In this document: in pieces, positions 1 to 7,614 of the stretch
Position numbering within the stretch: the stretch's first letter is position 1
How the letters are laid out: every line of letters starts with the position of its first letter
NCBI GenBank assembly: GCA_963695375.1
Contig: OY968767.1
Span: 744,001-808,000 of the forward strand
DNA: 64,000 nucleotides
Reading direction: 5' to 3'
Source of the DNA: JACCVL01 sp963695375
Lineage (GTDB): Bacteria; Actinomycetota; Actinomycetes; Propionibacteriales; Nocardioidaceae
Made by a program: the position numbers and the translations under genes
The notes under the pieces: model-generated
Told to the model about the DNA's origin: nothing
What the model saw: the letters and a program-made list of their open reading frames with translations, nothing else
The model's database searches: none

Positions 1-181
1 GTCAGGCTGGCGCGGACACGGGCCGGTGCCGTGGGCACACCAACCCAACCGAGGGTTCCTGCGCGCGCTGGCGGCGTTGGCCCGCGCCGCGGCCGAGATC
101 GAGGAGAGCGGCGAGGCGGAGCGCTGCCGGACCTTCCTCGGCGACTCCTCCCCGGAGGCGGCTGCCGAGCTGCTCGGCTGA
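1..181 (+). CDS. DUF3151 family protein, C-terminal fragment
   Basis: Only the last ~59 codons are in the window, ending at TGA 179-181; the start lies upstream. The visible peptide contains GHGPVPWAHQPNRGFLRAL followed by an acidic helical tail, the pattern I associate with the C-terminus of actinobacterial DUF3151 proteins. The function of that family is not known. It faces the aldolase gene convergently, and a DUF3151 gene near fba is also found in mycobacteria (Rv0360c near Rv0363c), which supports the call. The family assignment rests on recall of the motif. Confidence 0.65.
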   Translation, partial: SGWRGHGPVPWAHQPNRGFLRALAALARAAAEIEESGEAERCRTFLGDSSPEAAAELLG

Positions 182-293
182 GCAGCGCTCGACCGCCTCG
201 CCACCGGGCGACGCCCGGACGAGCCGGCCTGGCAAGACGTCATCCGTCCGGTTGCCTATTGACGGCGCGTTGTATGACGTCCCGGGCGAGCGG

Positions 294-1325
294 TCAGCGC
301 AGGGCGGTCCCCGCCGAGCGCAGGTTCTCGCAGGCCTCGACCACCCGGGCCGCCATCGACTGCTCCGCGGCCTTCCCGTACGACCGGGGGTCGTAGGCCT
401 TCTTGTCGCCCACCTCGCCGTCGATCCGGAGCACCCCGTCGTAGTGGCTGAACATGTGCCCGGCCACCGCGCGGGTGAAGGCGTACTGGGTGTCGGTGTC
501 GACGTTCATCTTCACCACGCCGTAGTCGACGGCGTCGCCGATCTCCTGTGCCGTCGATCCCGAGCCCCCGTGGAAGACCAGGTCGAACGGGTGTGCGTCC
601 TCGCCGAGGTCGAACTTCTGCGCGACCACCTGCTGCGCCTCCTTCAGGATCTCCGGCCGGAGCTGGACGTTGCCCGGCTTGTAGACGCCGTGCACGTTGC
701 CGAATGTGAGCGCCAGGAGGTACCGCCCCTGCTCACCCAGCCCGAGCTGCTCGGCGGTGCGGACCGCGTCGCCGGGGGCGGAGTAGAGCTTCTCGTCCAT
801 CTCGCCGACGATCCCGTCCTCCTCGCCGCCCACGATGCCGACCTCGACCTCGAGCACGACGTGCGCCGCTGCCGCCCGCTCCAGCAGCTCCTGCGCGATC
901 GTCAGGTTCTCCTCCAGCTCGACGGCGGAGCCGTCCCACATATGCGACTGGAACAGCGGCTCGTCGCCACCGGCGACGCGCTCCTTGGACAGCGCGAGCA
1001 GCGGCCGGACGAAGCCGTCCAGCTTGTCCTTCGGGCAGTGGTCGGTGTGCAGGGCGACGTGGACCGGGTACTTCTTGGCCACCTCGCGGGCGTACGCGGC
1101 GAACGCCACCGACCCGGTCACCATGTCCTTGACCGTGGCGCCGGAGAGGAACTCGGCTCCGCCCGTCGAGACCTGCACGATCCCATCGCTTTCCGCCTCG
1201 GCGAAGCCGCGCAGCGCCGCGTGCAACGTCTGCGACGACGTCACGTTGATCGCCGGATAGGCGAACGACCGCTCCTTGGCGGTGTCGAGCATCTGCCGGT
1301 ACGTGTCGGGACTGGCGATGGGCAT
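294..1325 (-). CDS. fba: Class II fructose-bisphosphate aldolase
   Basis: A 343-residue zinc-dependent aldolase that splits fructose 1,6-bisphosphate into dihydroxyacetone phosphate and glyceraldehyde 3-phosphate in cytoplasmic glycolysis and gluconeogenesis. The ATG at 1325 gives MPIASPDTYRQMLDTAKERS, the normal N-terminus; the frame stays open upstream but that sequence does not look coding. HTDHCPKDKLDGFV carries zinc-site histidines, LEVEVGIVGGEEDG is the class II signature, and NVDTDTQYAFTR lies near the phosphate-binding end. The length fits actinobacterial type A class II enzymes. It is convergent with the DUF3151 gene and next to a divergent DedA region, an order conserved in actinobacteria. 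Confidence 0.95.
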   Translation of the reverse strand: MPIASPDTYRQMLDTAKERSFAYPAINVTSSQTLHAALRGFAEAESDGIVQVSTGGAEFLSGATVKDMVTGSVAFAAYAREVAKKYPVHVALHTDHCPKDKLDGFVRPLLALSKERVAGGDEPLFQSHMWDGSAVELEENLTIAQELLERAAAAHVVLEVEVGIVGGEEDGIVGEMDEKLYSAPGDAVRTAEQLGLGEQGRYLLALTFGNVHGVYKPGNVQLRPEILKEAQQVVAQKFDLGEDAHPFDLVFHGGSGSTAQEIGDAVDYGVVKMNVDTDTQYAFTRAVAGHMFSHYDGVLRIDGEVGDKKAYDPRSYGKAAEQSMAARVVEACENLRSAGTALR

Positions 1326-1468
1326 CGGGGGCTCTCCCTGTCGTCGGTCGGCGGTCGGCGGTCGGCGGGTGGCGCACGGCGCTCGGCACGGCGGGCGTCG
1401 AGACGCCGACGGTCGTGCCCCGCAGTATGCCGCGCCTGGCGCGCCGCACCCAGCCGGGCGTCCGCCGA

Positions 1469-2830
1469 TCAGTCCAGCTGCGGCAGCAGCGCGCGAGCCG
1501 CGACCTGGACCGGGTCCCACACCGACGAGAACGGCGGGGCGTACGCCAGGTCGAGGTCGACGAGCTCGGACACGGTCAGCCCGGTCCAGAGCGCGGTCGC
1601 GCAGGTGTCGATCCGGATGGCCGAGCCCTCGCGACCCACGATCTGCGCCCCGAGCAGCAGCCCGCCGACCCGTTCCGCGGTCAGCCGGAGCGTCATCGGC
1701 CGGGCGCCCGGGAAGTAGCCGGCCTTCGTGGTGGTCTCCACGGTCGCCGACACCGCGTCTCGTCCCAGGCCGCGGGCCCGTCGGTCGGTGAGACCGGTGC
1801 AACCGACCTCCAGATCGCAGACCTTGGTGACCGCGGTGCCGACGACACCGGGGAAGGTCGCCTCGCCGCCGGTGAGGTTGAGTCCGATCACCCGGCCCTG
1901 CTTGTTGGCATGCGTCCCGAGCGGGACGTGCGCGTGCTCGCCCGCGACGCGGTCCCACACCTCGACGCAGTCTCCGCCCGCCCACACGCCCTCGTGCCCC
2001 GGCACCCGCATGGAGGGCTCGACCCGCAGACCGCGCCGATCGCCGAGCGGGAGCCCGGCGGACTCGGCCAGCCGCGACCGCGGGCGTACGCCGATCCCGA
2101 GCACGACCACGTCGGCCGGGTACGTCACGTCACCGGCGACCACCGCGGTCACCCCACCGGACCGGTCGGTCTCGAACCCGGACACCTCCACACCGGTGAC
2201 GACGTCGATCCCCAGGTCCTCCATCGCTGTCCTCACCAGGGCACCGAGGTCCGGGTCGATCGTGGTCAGCGGCTGGTCGGCGAGGTCGACGATCGTGGTG
2301 TCCAGGCCCCGGCGCAGACAGGCCTCGGCCATCTCGACGCCGATGTAGCCGGCTCCGACCACCACGGCTCGCCGCACGTCGCTCCGCCCGAGCGAGTCGA
2401 GCAGCCTGCAGCCGTCGTCCAGCGTCTGCACACCGTGCACGCCGGCCGCGTCCGCGCCGGGGACGTCCGGTCGGACCGGCTCGGCTCCGGTGGCGACCAC
2501 CAGCTGGTCGAAGCCGACCGGGCGCTCCGCGCCGCCCTCGGTCGGCCGGACGGTCACGATCCGGGCGGCCAGGTCCACGGCCACCGCCTCGACGCCGGTG
2601 CGCACGTCCAGGCCGCGCTCGCGATGCTGCTCGGGCGTCCGCACCACGAGCCCGTCAGGACCGTCGACATCGCCGGCGACCCAGTACGGAATGCCGCAGG
2701 CCGAGTACGAGGTCCAGTCGGTGCGCTCCAGCACGACGACGTCCAGGCTGTCGGCGGCGCGACGGCGTGCCGTGGCGGCTGCGGACATGCCCGCGGCATC
2801 ACCGCCGATCACGACCAGCCGCTCGACCAT
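1469..2830 (-). CDS. FAD/NAD(P)-dependent disulfide reductase, CoA-disulfide reductase / NADH oxidase family
   Basis: A 453-residue two-dinucleotide-binding flavoprotein. VVIGGDAAGMSAA at the N-terminus is the FAD Rossmann motif, VVVGAGYIGVEMAE near residue 160 is the NAD(P)H motif, and ADVVVLGIGVRP followed by GVWAGGDCVE is the second FAD motif. SACGIPYW places a single Cys45 where CoA-disulfide reductases and NADH oxidases have their redox cysteine; there is no CxxxxC pair as in glutathione or lipoamide reductases. The tail reads YAPPFSSVWDPV, also typical. Expected role is reduction of CoA-linked or low-molecular-weight disulfides or O2/peroxide defence. The true substrate cannot be read from sequence. 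Confidence 0.85.
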   Translation of the reverse strand: MVERLVVIGGDAAGMSAAATARRRAADSLDVVVLERTDWTSYSACGIPYWVAGDVDGPDGLVVRTPEQHRERGLDVRTGVEAVAVDLAARIVTVRPTEGGAERPVGFDQLVVATGAEPVRPDVPGADAAGVHGVQTLDDGCRLLDSLGRSDVRRAVVVGAGYIGVEMAEACLRRGLDTTIVDLADQPLTTIDPDLGALVRTAMEDLGIDVVTGVEVSGFETDRSGGVTAVVAGDVTYPADVVVLGIGVRPRSRLAESAGLPLGDRRGLRVEPSMRVPGHEGVWAGGDCVEVWDRVAGEHAHVPLGTHANKQGRVIGLNLTGGEATFPGVVGTAVTKVCDLEVGCTGLTDRRARGLGRDAVSATVETTTKAGYFPGARPMTLRLTAERVGGLLLGAQIVGREGSAIRIDTCATALWTGLTVSELVDLDLAYAPPFSSVWDPVQVAARALLPQLD

Positions 2831-2898
2831 CGGCTCAACCTAGACGGCGCTGGTCCGCCCCGCGCGCCCTGCCCGTGCGACGCTCGGAGACAGGTGGG

Positions 2899-3552
2899 TC
2901 ACCGCTCGCCACCGGGCCAGGCGGCGGAGAGGTCGCCGTGGGTGCGGATCCACGCGTGCATCGCCACCGCCGCCGCGGCACCCGCGTTGATCGACCGGGT
3001 GGAGCCGAACTGAGCGATCGACACCCGCATCGCGCACGCCTCCCGGGCGGCCTCGGTGAGGCCGGGACCCTCCTGGCCGAACACCAGCACGCAGGCAGCC
3101 GGCAGGACGGTGGCCTCGAGCCGGGCGGCGCCGGGTTGGTTGTCCACGCCGACGAGCGGGAGCCCTTGCGCCGCCGCCCAGCCGGCGAGCCCCTCGATGT
3201 CGGGGTGGTGCCGGACGTGCTGGTAGCGGTCGGTGACCATCGCCCCGCGCCGGTTCCACCGCCGCCTGCCGACGATGTGCACCTCCGCGGCGAGGAAGGC
3301 GTTCGCGGTCCGGACGACGGAGCCGATGTTCAGATCGTGCTGCCAGTTCTCGATCGCGACGTGGAAGCCGTGCCGGCGCCGGTCCAGGTCGGCGACGATC
3401 GCGTCGTGCCGCCAGTAGCGGTAGGCGTCGACGACGTTGCGCCGGTCGCCGGCCCGCAGCAGCTCGGGGTCCAGGCGGTCGGCGTCGGCCGACCCGGGCA
3501 CGGGTCCCGGCCCCTCCCAGGGGCCGACCCCGACCTCGTTCCGGTCGTCCAC
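2899..3552 (-). CDS. SpoU/TrmH-family RNA 2'-O-methyltransferase
   Basis: A 217-residue SPOUT-class methyltransferase expected to 2'-O-methylate tRNA or rRNA using S-adenosylmethionine. Family motifs are visible: NIGSVVRTANAF (motif 1), CVLVFGQEGPGLT (motif 2) and SINAGAAAAVAMHAW (motif 3, the knot that binds the cofactor). I chose GTG 3552 because the protein-like sequence begins there and AGGG lies upstream; the longer frame runs into the divergent dedA gene and reads as non-coding. An RNA methyltransferase gene close to dedA, pyrE and clpB also occurs in mycobacteria. The exact target RNA is unknown. Confidence 0.85.
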   Translation of the reverse strand: MDDRNEVGVGPWEGPGPVPGSADADRLDPELLRAGDRRNVVDAYRYWRHDAIVADLDRRRHGFHVAIENWQHDLNIGSVVRTANAFLAAEVHIVGRRRWNRRGAMVTDRYQHVRHHPDIEGLAGWAAAQGLPLVGVDNQPGAARLEATVLPAACVLVFGQEGPGLTEAAREACAMRVSIAQFGSTRSINAGAAAAVAMHAWIRTHGDLSAAWPGGER

Positions 3553-3607
3553 GGTCGCCGACCCTAGACCGCCGGCCGTCGTCCCCACCGCCGGTAGGCT
3601 CGCCGCC

Positions 3608-4306
3608 GTGACCGCCGCCGCTGCCGTCGAGGCCCTGGGGCCGAGCTGGCTCGACCCCGGCGAGCTGATCGGCACGTTCGGCCTGATCGGCGTGCTGGTC
3701 ATCGTCTTCGCCGAGTGCGGGCTGCTGCTGGGCTTCTTCCTGCCGGGCGACTCGCTGCTGTTCACCGCCGGGCTGCTGGTCACGACCGGAGTGATCGACG
3801 AACCGCTGTGGCTGGTGTGCGTGCTGATCGTCATCGCCGCGGTCGCCGGCAATCTGACCGGCTACGCGATCGGTCGCAAGGCCGGTCCGACGGTCTTCGA
3901 GCGGCCGGACTCTCGCTGGTTCAAGCAGGAGCACGTGGACCGGACGTACGCGTTCTTCGACCGCTACGGCAACCGGGCCATCGTGCTCGGCCGGTTCGTG
4001 CCGATCGTGCGCACCTTCATCACGGTGATGGCAGGTGTCGGGCGGATGGACTTCCGCCGGTACGCGACGTACTCCACCGTGGGCGGGGTGCTCTGGGGCG
4101 CGGGCGTCACCGTGCTCGGCTACTACCTCGGCAGCATCGACCTGGTGCGCGAGCACATCGAGGCCATGCTGCTGGGAATCATCGCGCTGTCGCTGGTGCC
4201 GGTGGCGGTCGAGCTGCTCCGGGCCCGGTCGCGGAGCCGGGACCAGCGCTACGACGAGCCGCACGAGCGGCAGCGGGTGATCGACGACCTCCGCGACGGC
4301 GACTGA
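3608..4306 (+). CDS. DedA family integral membrane protein
   Basis: A 232-residue membrane protein of the DedA/SNARE-associated family, implicated in undecaprenyl phosphate or phospholipid flipping. GLLLGFFLPGDSLLFTAGLL is the family's re-entrant signature near residues 38-58, NLTGYAIGRKAG follows, and RFVPIVRTFITVMAGVGRM carries the conserved arginine and proline. Several hydrophobic segments end in a basic/acidic cytoplasmic tail. GTG 3608 sits about nine bases after GGTAGG. It is divergent from the methyltransferase gene with 55 bp between starts, and convergent with pyrE across a repeat hairpin. Confidence 0.9.
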   Translation: MTAAAAVEALGPSWLDPGELIGTFGLIGVLVIVFAECGLLLGFFLPGDSLLFTAGLLVTTGVIDEPLWLVCVLIVIAAVAGNLTGYAIGRKAGPTVFERPDSRWFKQEHVDRTYAFFDRYGNRAIVLGRFVPIVRTFITVMAGVGRMDFRRYATYSTVGGVLWGAGVTVLGYYLGSIDLVREHIEAMLLGIIALSLVPVAVELLRARSRSRDQRYDEPHERQRVIDDLRDGD

Positions 4307-4365
4307 CCCCCCGGCCCCCGGCCCCGGAGGCGGGAAGGCAAGGCAACCGGGAGGCACCCAAGGCT

Positions 4366-4428
4366 CACGATCCGCGACTTTTGCAGGGTGCCGCGGCTCG
4401 ACCCGGTCTGCAAAAGTCGCGGATCGTG
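4366..4428. repeat. Inverted repeat of CACGATCCGCGACTTTTGCA between convergent genes
   Basis: Positions 4366-4387 read CACGATCCGCGACTTTTGCA plus GG; 4408-4428 is its reverse complement. The 20-bp loop gives a strong hairpin between the dedA and pyrE stops, so it may end transcription from both sides. The same 22-mer occurs once more at 62997-63018, also between convergent genes, which marks it as a dispersed element and not a one-off terminator. Confidence 0.85.
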
Positions 4429-4451
4429 GACGCACATCGCGGGGGGAGGGG

Positions 4452-5021
4452 TCAGGGAAGGCCGAGGTCAGTGGGCCCGTAGGCGAACCGGTAGGCCAGC
4501 CCGGCCTCCTCGATCCGCCCGCGGGCGCCGGTGTCCCTGTCCACGATCACCGCGACCGCCACCACCTCGGCCCCCGCCGCACGCAGCGCCTGCACCGCCG
4601 TCAGCACCGAGCCGCCGGTCGTGGACGTGTCCTCGACCGCGAGCACCCGGCGGCCGCGGACGTCCGGCCCCTCGATCCGCCGCTGCAGCCCGTGCCGCTT
4701 CTCCTCCTTGCGCACCACGAACGCGTCGAGTCGCCGTCCGGACGCCGCCGCCGCGTGCAGCATGGCGGTGGCGACCGGGTCGGCCCCCAGGGTCAACCCG
4801 CCGACCGCGTCGAACGCGAGGTCCTCGGTCAGCGCGAGCATCACCCGCCCGACCAACGGCGCCGCCGCCGCGTCCAGCGTGATCCGGCGCAGGTCCACGT
4901 AGTGGTCGGCCTCCCGGCCGGACGACAGCGTCACCCGCTCGTGCACGACGGCCTTGTCGGCGACCTGCCGGCGGAGGGACTCGCGCGCCTGCTCGAGATC
5001 GAGGCCGGTGCTCACGTTCAT
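4452..5021 (-). CDS. pyrE: Orotate phosphoribosyltransferase
   Basis: A 189-residue enzyme that joins orotate to PRPP to make orotidine 5'-phosphate in pyrimidine synthesis. The N-terminal part has SSGREADHYVDLRRITLD (substrate loop), then GGLTLGADPVATAM, FVVRKEEKRHG with the catalytic lysine loop, and VLAVEDTSTTGGSVL, which is the PRPP-binding motif. ATG 5021 lies eight bases after AGGG; the upstream open frame is non-coding. It is divergent from the aminotransferase gene, with only 39 bp between starts. Confidence 0.93.
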   Translation of the reverse strand: MNVSTGLDLEQARESLRRQVADKAVVHERVTLSSGREADHYVDLRRITLDAAAAPLVGRVMLALTEDLAFDAVGGLTLGADPVATAMLHAAAASGRRLDAFVVRKEEKRHGLQRRIEGPDVRGRRVLAVEDTSTTGGSVLTAVQALRAAGAEVVAVAVIVDRDTGARGRIEEAGLAYRFAYGPTDLGLP

Positions 5022-5060
5022 GGGGCGCACCCTATGAGGACGGCTGGCTAGGGTCGGTGC

Positions 5061-6251
5061 ATGCCTCCCGCCGCCGCCGGGTCCACCGCTCCGGAGCGCG
5101 CCTACGCGCAGCGTGTCCGCGGGCTGGGAACCACGATCTTCGCCGAGATGTCGGACCGGGCCCGGCAGACCGGCGCGATCAACCTGGGGCAGGGTTTCCC
5201 CGACACCGACGGTCCGACCGAGGTGATCGAGGCCGCCGTCGACGCGCTCCGCTCGGGCCACAACCAGTACCCGCCCGGCCCGGGCATCCCGACGCTGCGG
5301 GCGGCGATCGCCGCGCACCAGCAGCGGCACTACGGCATCGAGCTCGACCCGGAACGCGAGGTGGCCGTGACGACCGGCGCGACCGAGGGCGTCGCCGCGG
5401 CCCTGCTCGGGCTGGTGAACCCCGGGGACGAGGTGCTCGCCCTCGAGCCGTACTACGACTCCTACGTCGCCGGCATCCAGATGGCCGGCGGAGTTCGCCG
5501 ACCGGTCACGCTGCGGGCCCCCGACTTCCGGCTCGACGTCGACGAGCTCCGCGCCGCGGTGACGCCTCGCACCCGGCTGCTGCTGCTGAACACCCCGCAC
5601 AACCCGACCGGGACGGTGCTGACCCGCAGCGAGCTCGAGGCCGTCGCCGAGGTCGCCGTCGAACACGACCTGGTCGTCGTCACCGACGAGGTCTACGAGC
5701 ACCTGACCTTCGACCAGGTGCCGCACGTCCCCGTCGCCACCCTGCCCGGGATGACCGAGCGGACCCTGTCGGTGAGCAGCGCCGGCAAGACGTTCTCCTT
5801 CACCGGGTGGAAGGTCGGCTGGGCCAGCGGCCCCGCCCACCTCGTCGGTGCGCTGCTGGCGGCCAAGCAGTTCCTCACCTTCACCTCCGGGGCACCGCTG
5901 CAACCCGCCGTGGCACTGGCGCTCGGCCTGCCCGACCAGCTGCTCACCGACCTCGGCGCCGACCTGCAGCGCCGTCGTGACCTGCTCTGCGCCGGCCTGT
6001 CCGACCTGGGGCTGCGGGTCTACCGCCCGCAGGGCACCTACTTCGCCACCACCGACGTCCGACCGCTCGGCTATGCCGACGGCCTGGACTTCTGCCGCGA
6101 CCTGCCCACCAGGGCCGGTGTGGTCGCGATCCCGCACCAGGTGTTCTACGACGACGTCGACGCGGGACGGCCGCTGGTGCGATGGGCGTTCTGCAAGCAG
6201 GACCACGTGCTGGAGGAGGCGCTGGCCCGGCTCGGCCGCGCGTTCGGGTGA
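5061..6251 (+). CDS. dapC: PLP-dependent class I/II aminotransferase, DapC-like
   Basis: A 396-residue fold-type I aminotransferase. INLGQGFPDTDGP, NQYPPGPGIPTLR, VTTGATEGVAAAL, NTPHNPTG, ITDEVYEHL-type sequence (VVTDEVYEHLTF) and SSAGKTFSFTGWKVGW with the PLP-binding lysine are all present. The overall pattern matches the M. tuberculosis DapC (Rv0858c) group, which is assigned to N-succinyl-diaminopimelate:2-oxoglutarate transamination in lysine and cell-wall synthesis. Kynurenine or methionine aminotransferases of the same subfamily share most motifs, so the substrate is an inference. No other lysine genes are nearby. Confidence 0.82.
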   Translation: MPPAAAGSTAPERAYAQRVRGLGTTIFAEMSDRARQTGAINLGQGFPDTDGPTEVIEAAVDALRSGHNQYPPGPGIPTLRAAIAAHQQRHYGIELDPEREVAVTTGATEGVAAALLGLVNPGDEVLALEPYYDSYVAGIQMAGGVRRPVTLRAPDFRLDVDELRAAVTPRTRLLLLNTPHNPTGTVLTRSELEAVAEVAVEHDLVVVTDEVYEHLTFDQVPHVPVATLPGMTERTLSVSSAGKTFSFTGWKVGWASGPAHLVGALLAAKQFLTFTSGAPLQPAVALALGLPDQLLTDLGADLQRRRDLLCAGLSDLGLRVYRPQGTYFATTDVRPLGYADGLDFCRDLPTRAGVVAIPHQVFYDDVDAGRPLVRWAFCKQDHVLEEALARLGRAFG

Positions 6252-6279
6252 GCTCCGCACCCCGGCCAGGGTGCCCTCG

Positions 6280-7584
6280 TCAGATTGCTCCGGCCTTCTT
6301 GCCGGCGAACCAGGAGCCGGCCTCGCCGAGGAACATCAACAGCAGCACGGCCGCCGCCGGCACCACCCAGATGATGCCGATGACCGCGGTGACGGTGAAG
6401 AACAGCCCGATCAGCAACGTCACGACGGCGGCGACGGTCACGAGCACCCGCGCCACCTGCGACCCGCGCAGCAGGAACACCGCCGGGATGATGGCGAGCA
6501 GCATCAGCGCGCCGATCGCGAGGCTGATCGCACCGCTCACGTCGACGTAGCGGATGATGTCGTCCGACGTCAGGCCGCTGCCCTCGAGCGCGTCGCGACC
6601 CTCCTGGCTCTCCAGGTAGTCGCGGATCTGCGTCTCGTTCGCCACCAGCATCCCGACGCCGATCAACACCCAGAAGCCGCCGGTGAGGGCCGACATCACC
6701 ATCGTGATCACCGCCGCCGCCGTGACCGTGCCCGGACGTCGCGCGGGGTAGGGGGCCGGGCCGCCGTAGCCGTACTGGCCGGGCTGCTGGCCGTACTGCT
6801 GCTGGCCGTACTGCTGCTGGCCGTACTGCTGCTGGCCGGACTGGCCGGGTTGCTGGTACTGGCCCGGCTGGCCGCCGTACTGGCCCGGTTGACCGTACGG
6901 CTGCCCCGGAGGCTCACCACCCGGTTGGCCGTACGGAGCCGGGGGCGGCTGCTGGCCGTACGGGGAGGCGGGCGGCTGCGGCTGGTCCGGCTGGCCGTAG
7001 CCGGGGCTCGCCGGTGGGCGGGACTCGCCGGCGGCGTCGTCCGGGGGCTGCGGGCCTGTGCTCGACATGCGATCTCCTCCGTGGCTGGTGCCGCCAGTCT
7101 GCCGGGTGGGAGCCGTCGCCGTGGCGGCGGCGGCTGGCGTGGCGGCGTACCAGGCGCGCGCCGACGGCATCCAGAGCAGCACCACACAGCCGACGGCGAT
7201 GGCCGCGGGGAGCAGACCCACCACCCCGCCGACGGCGAACACCAGCGCCGCGGCGACTGCCAGCACGGACAGCGCCACCCGGGACGGGCGGTCGCCGCGG
7301 CCGGCGAACACGGCGAAGACCAGGACGGGCACGCTGCCCACCGCCAGCCCGGTCAGCACCCAGCGAACCACCTCGCGCAGGGTCTGCGCCGAGATGCCGT
7401 CCGGGATGGTGCCGTCGGCGAGTGCCCGGTCGATCTCGGCCCGCACCTCGGGCTCGTCCAGCGCGGCGACGAGGGCCACCGACCACACCAGGATCAGCAC
7501 CGCGCCCAGCCCGAGCGTCCCGCAGGCGACCGAGACCGCCCGCGGCCGCGACCCGCGGCTCGGCTTGGACGTCACCGCTGACAC
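6280..7584 (-). CDS. Membrane protein with Gln/Tyr/Pro-rich linker (possible fusion of two genes)
   Basis: A continuous 434-codon frame of unknown function. Residues ~15-150 hold three or four hydrophobic segments. Next comes a long linker rich in G, P, Q and Y with repeated QQQYG and GQPGQ units. Four further hydrophobic segments follow, ending LGEAGSWFAGKKAGAI. Inside the frame, ATG 7068 is preceded by GGAGGAG at ideal distance and begins MSSTGPQPPDDAAG. The segment 6280-7068 (262 residues) may therefore be a separate gene whose upstream neighbour has lost its stop codon. Pro/Gln-rich heads before TM domains are common in actinobacterial envelope proteins. Confidence 0.65.
   Translation of the reverse strand: MSAVTSKPSRGSRPRAVSVACGTLGLGAVLILVWSVALVAALDEPEVRAEIDRALADGTIPDGISAQTLREVVRWVLTGLAVGSVPVLVFAVFAGRGDRPSRVALSVLAVAAALVFAVGGVVGLLPAAIAVGCVVLLWMPSARAWYAATPAAAATATAPTRQTGGTSHGGDRMSSTGPQPPDDAAGESRPPASPGYGQPDQPQPPASPYGQQPPPAPYGQPGGEPPGQPYGQPGQYGGQPGQYQQPGQSGQQQYGQQQYGQQQYGQQPGQYGYGGPAPYPARRPGTVTAAAVITMVMSALTGGFWVLIGVGMLVANETQIRDYLESQEGRDALEGSGLTSDDIIRYVDVSGAISLAIGALMLLAIIPAVFLLRGSQVARVLVTVAAVVTLLIGLFFTVTAVIGIIWVVPAAAVLLLMFLGEAGSWFAGKKAGAI
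6782..6840. repeat. 15-bp tandem repeat coding for QQQYG units
   Basis: Four nearly perfect copies of CTGCTGCTGGCCGTA lie in tandem (the first one base short, the last ending GGA). On the minus strand they encode the YGQQQ repeats of the linker in the surrounding membrane protein. This is a simple in-frame repeat prone to slippage. It is not a CRISPR array. Confidence 0.85.
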
Positions 7585-7614
7585 CGAACGACCCTACCGA
7601 CCTCACTGGTCGGT

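Noticed and set aside
6782..6840. Short tandem repeats as a CRISPR array
   Set aside because: 15-bp units without spacers, in frame with a Gln/Tyr-rich protein linker. No cas genes in the window.
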